A stretch of DNA of 64,000 bases from Pseudocolwellia agarivorans (GTDB lineage Bacteria; Pseudomonadota; Gammaproteobacteria; Enterobacterales; Alteromonadaceae). The notes under the pieces were generated by a model. The model made no database searches, had not been told where the DNA came from, and saw only the letters and a list, made by a program, of their open reading frames with translations. The translations under genes were made by a program, and so were the position numbers. Shown here piece by piece: positions 63,929 to 64,000 of the stretch (position 1 is the first letter of the stretch; every line of letters starts with the position of its first letter). The stretch spans positions 59,233-123,232 of the forward strand of contig NZ_MUZU01000012.1 of NCBI RefSeq assembly GCF_002000085.1, in the 5' to 3' direction.

Positions 63929-64000
63929 CTATTTCGACATTTTAATGGTTTGTAAAGAAACGTATTCTTCTAAACCATAAGTGCCAAACTCGACACCAAA
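63929..64000 (-). CDS. aldehyde dehydrogenase family protein, C-terminal end only
   Basis: The last 23 codons of a gene entering from the right edge: F-G-V-E-F-G, then G-L-E-E-Y-V, ending M-S-K and TAG. This is the C-terminal pattern of NAD(P)-dependent aldehyde dehydrogenases (G-x-G-x-E-x-G-x-x-G-L-x-E-Y). Substrate class cannot be read from so little. It ends 72 bases before the sulfatase start in the same direction. Confidence 0.6.
   Translation of the reverse strand, partial: FGVEFGTYGLEEYVSLQTIKMSK

Overview
The window is AT-rich gammaproteobacterial DNA, most likely from a marine Alteromonadales bacterium of the Colwellia/Thalassotalea type. This is inferred from base composition, from the hemA-prfA-prmC-sirB2-sirB1-kdsA gene order, and from the mix of TonB receptor, sulfatase and spondin/PEP-CTERM-like genes. 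It is dominated by one complete type VI secretion system (T6SS) with its effector genes, about 9.1-47.4 kb, almost all on the minus strand.

Layout. 0-1.7 kb is an accessory edge: an ApeA-like HEPN gene cut by the window start, the 3' scrap of a SpoU-type methyltransferase gene, and a SEC-C gene broken in two A-tracts. 1.8-7.7 kb is housekeeping: selO, yceH, a luciferase-like monooxygenase, an M50 membrane protease and a SpoIIAA-like protein. 7.9-9.0 kb holds two unrecognised genes. 9.1-13.3 kb carries three tandem cassettes, each an enzyme without a signal peptide followed at once by a small secreted protein: an EreA/ChaN (Tiki)-like protein, a TIGR02594/CHAP-like amidase and a pesticin-like muramidase. 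These look like periplasm-acting effectors with their immunity proteins. 13.4-18.4 kb is an RHS protein whose last 163 residues look like a TNT-type (NAD-cleaving) toxin, with two small downstream genes, one interrupted by an in-frame UGA. 18.4-23.8 kb is the delivery module: thiolase-like protein, TIGR02270/HEAT-like protein, PAAR, a small unknown protein, VgrG and Hcp. A strong terminator separates hcp from vgrG. 24.2-47.4 kb is the core: clpV, tssG, tssF, tssE, tagJ, two tssC paralogues, tssB, tssA, pppA, tagF, tssM, an OmpA-fused tssL, tssK, tssJ, an FHA gene and a ppkA-like kinase. It resembles imp-type clusters under threonine-phosphorylation control.

47.8-52.5 kb is a likely D-amino-acid or peptide scavenging locus (secreted RidA, secreted D-aminoacylase-like amidohydrolase, divergent TonB receptor). 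52.6-55.8 kb has a VOC protein, yciB, yciI, an LprI-like protein and a spondin-domain protein with a PEP-CTERM-like tail. 55.9-61.6 kb is the conserved kdsA-to-hemA block. Its upstream side is broken at 61.6-62.2 kb by insertion-sequence debris, including the 3' end of an IS50/Tn5-type transposase with its 19-bp terminal repeat. A type I sulfatase gene and the 3' tip of an aldehyde dehydrogenase gene follow.

Working model: the kinase, phosphatase, FHA protein and TagF gate assembly of the apparatus. Hcp, VgrG and PAAR deliver the RHS toxin with help from the thiolase-like and HEAT-like proteins. The three small enzyme cassettes attack the envelope of rival cells, while the downstream small proteins protect the producer and its kin. 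All functions are inferred from sequence reading; no database search was run.
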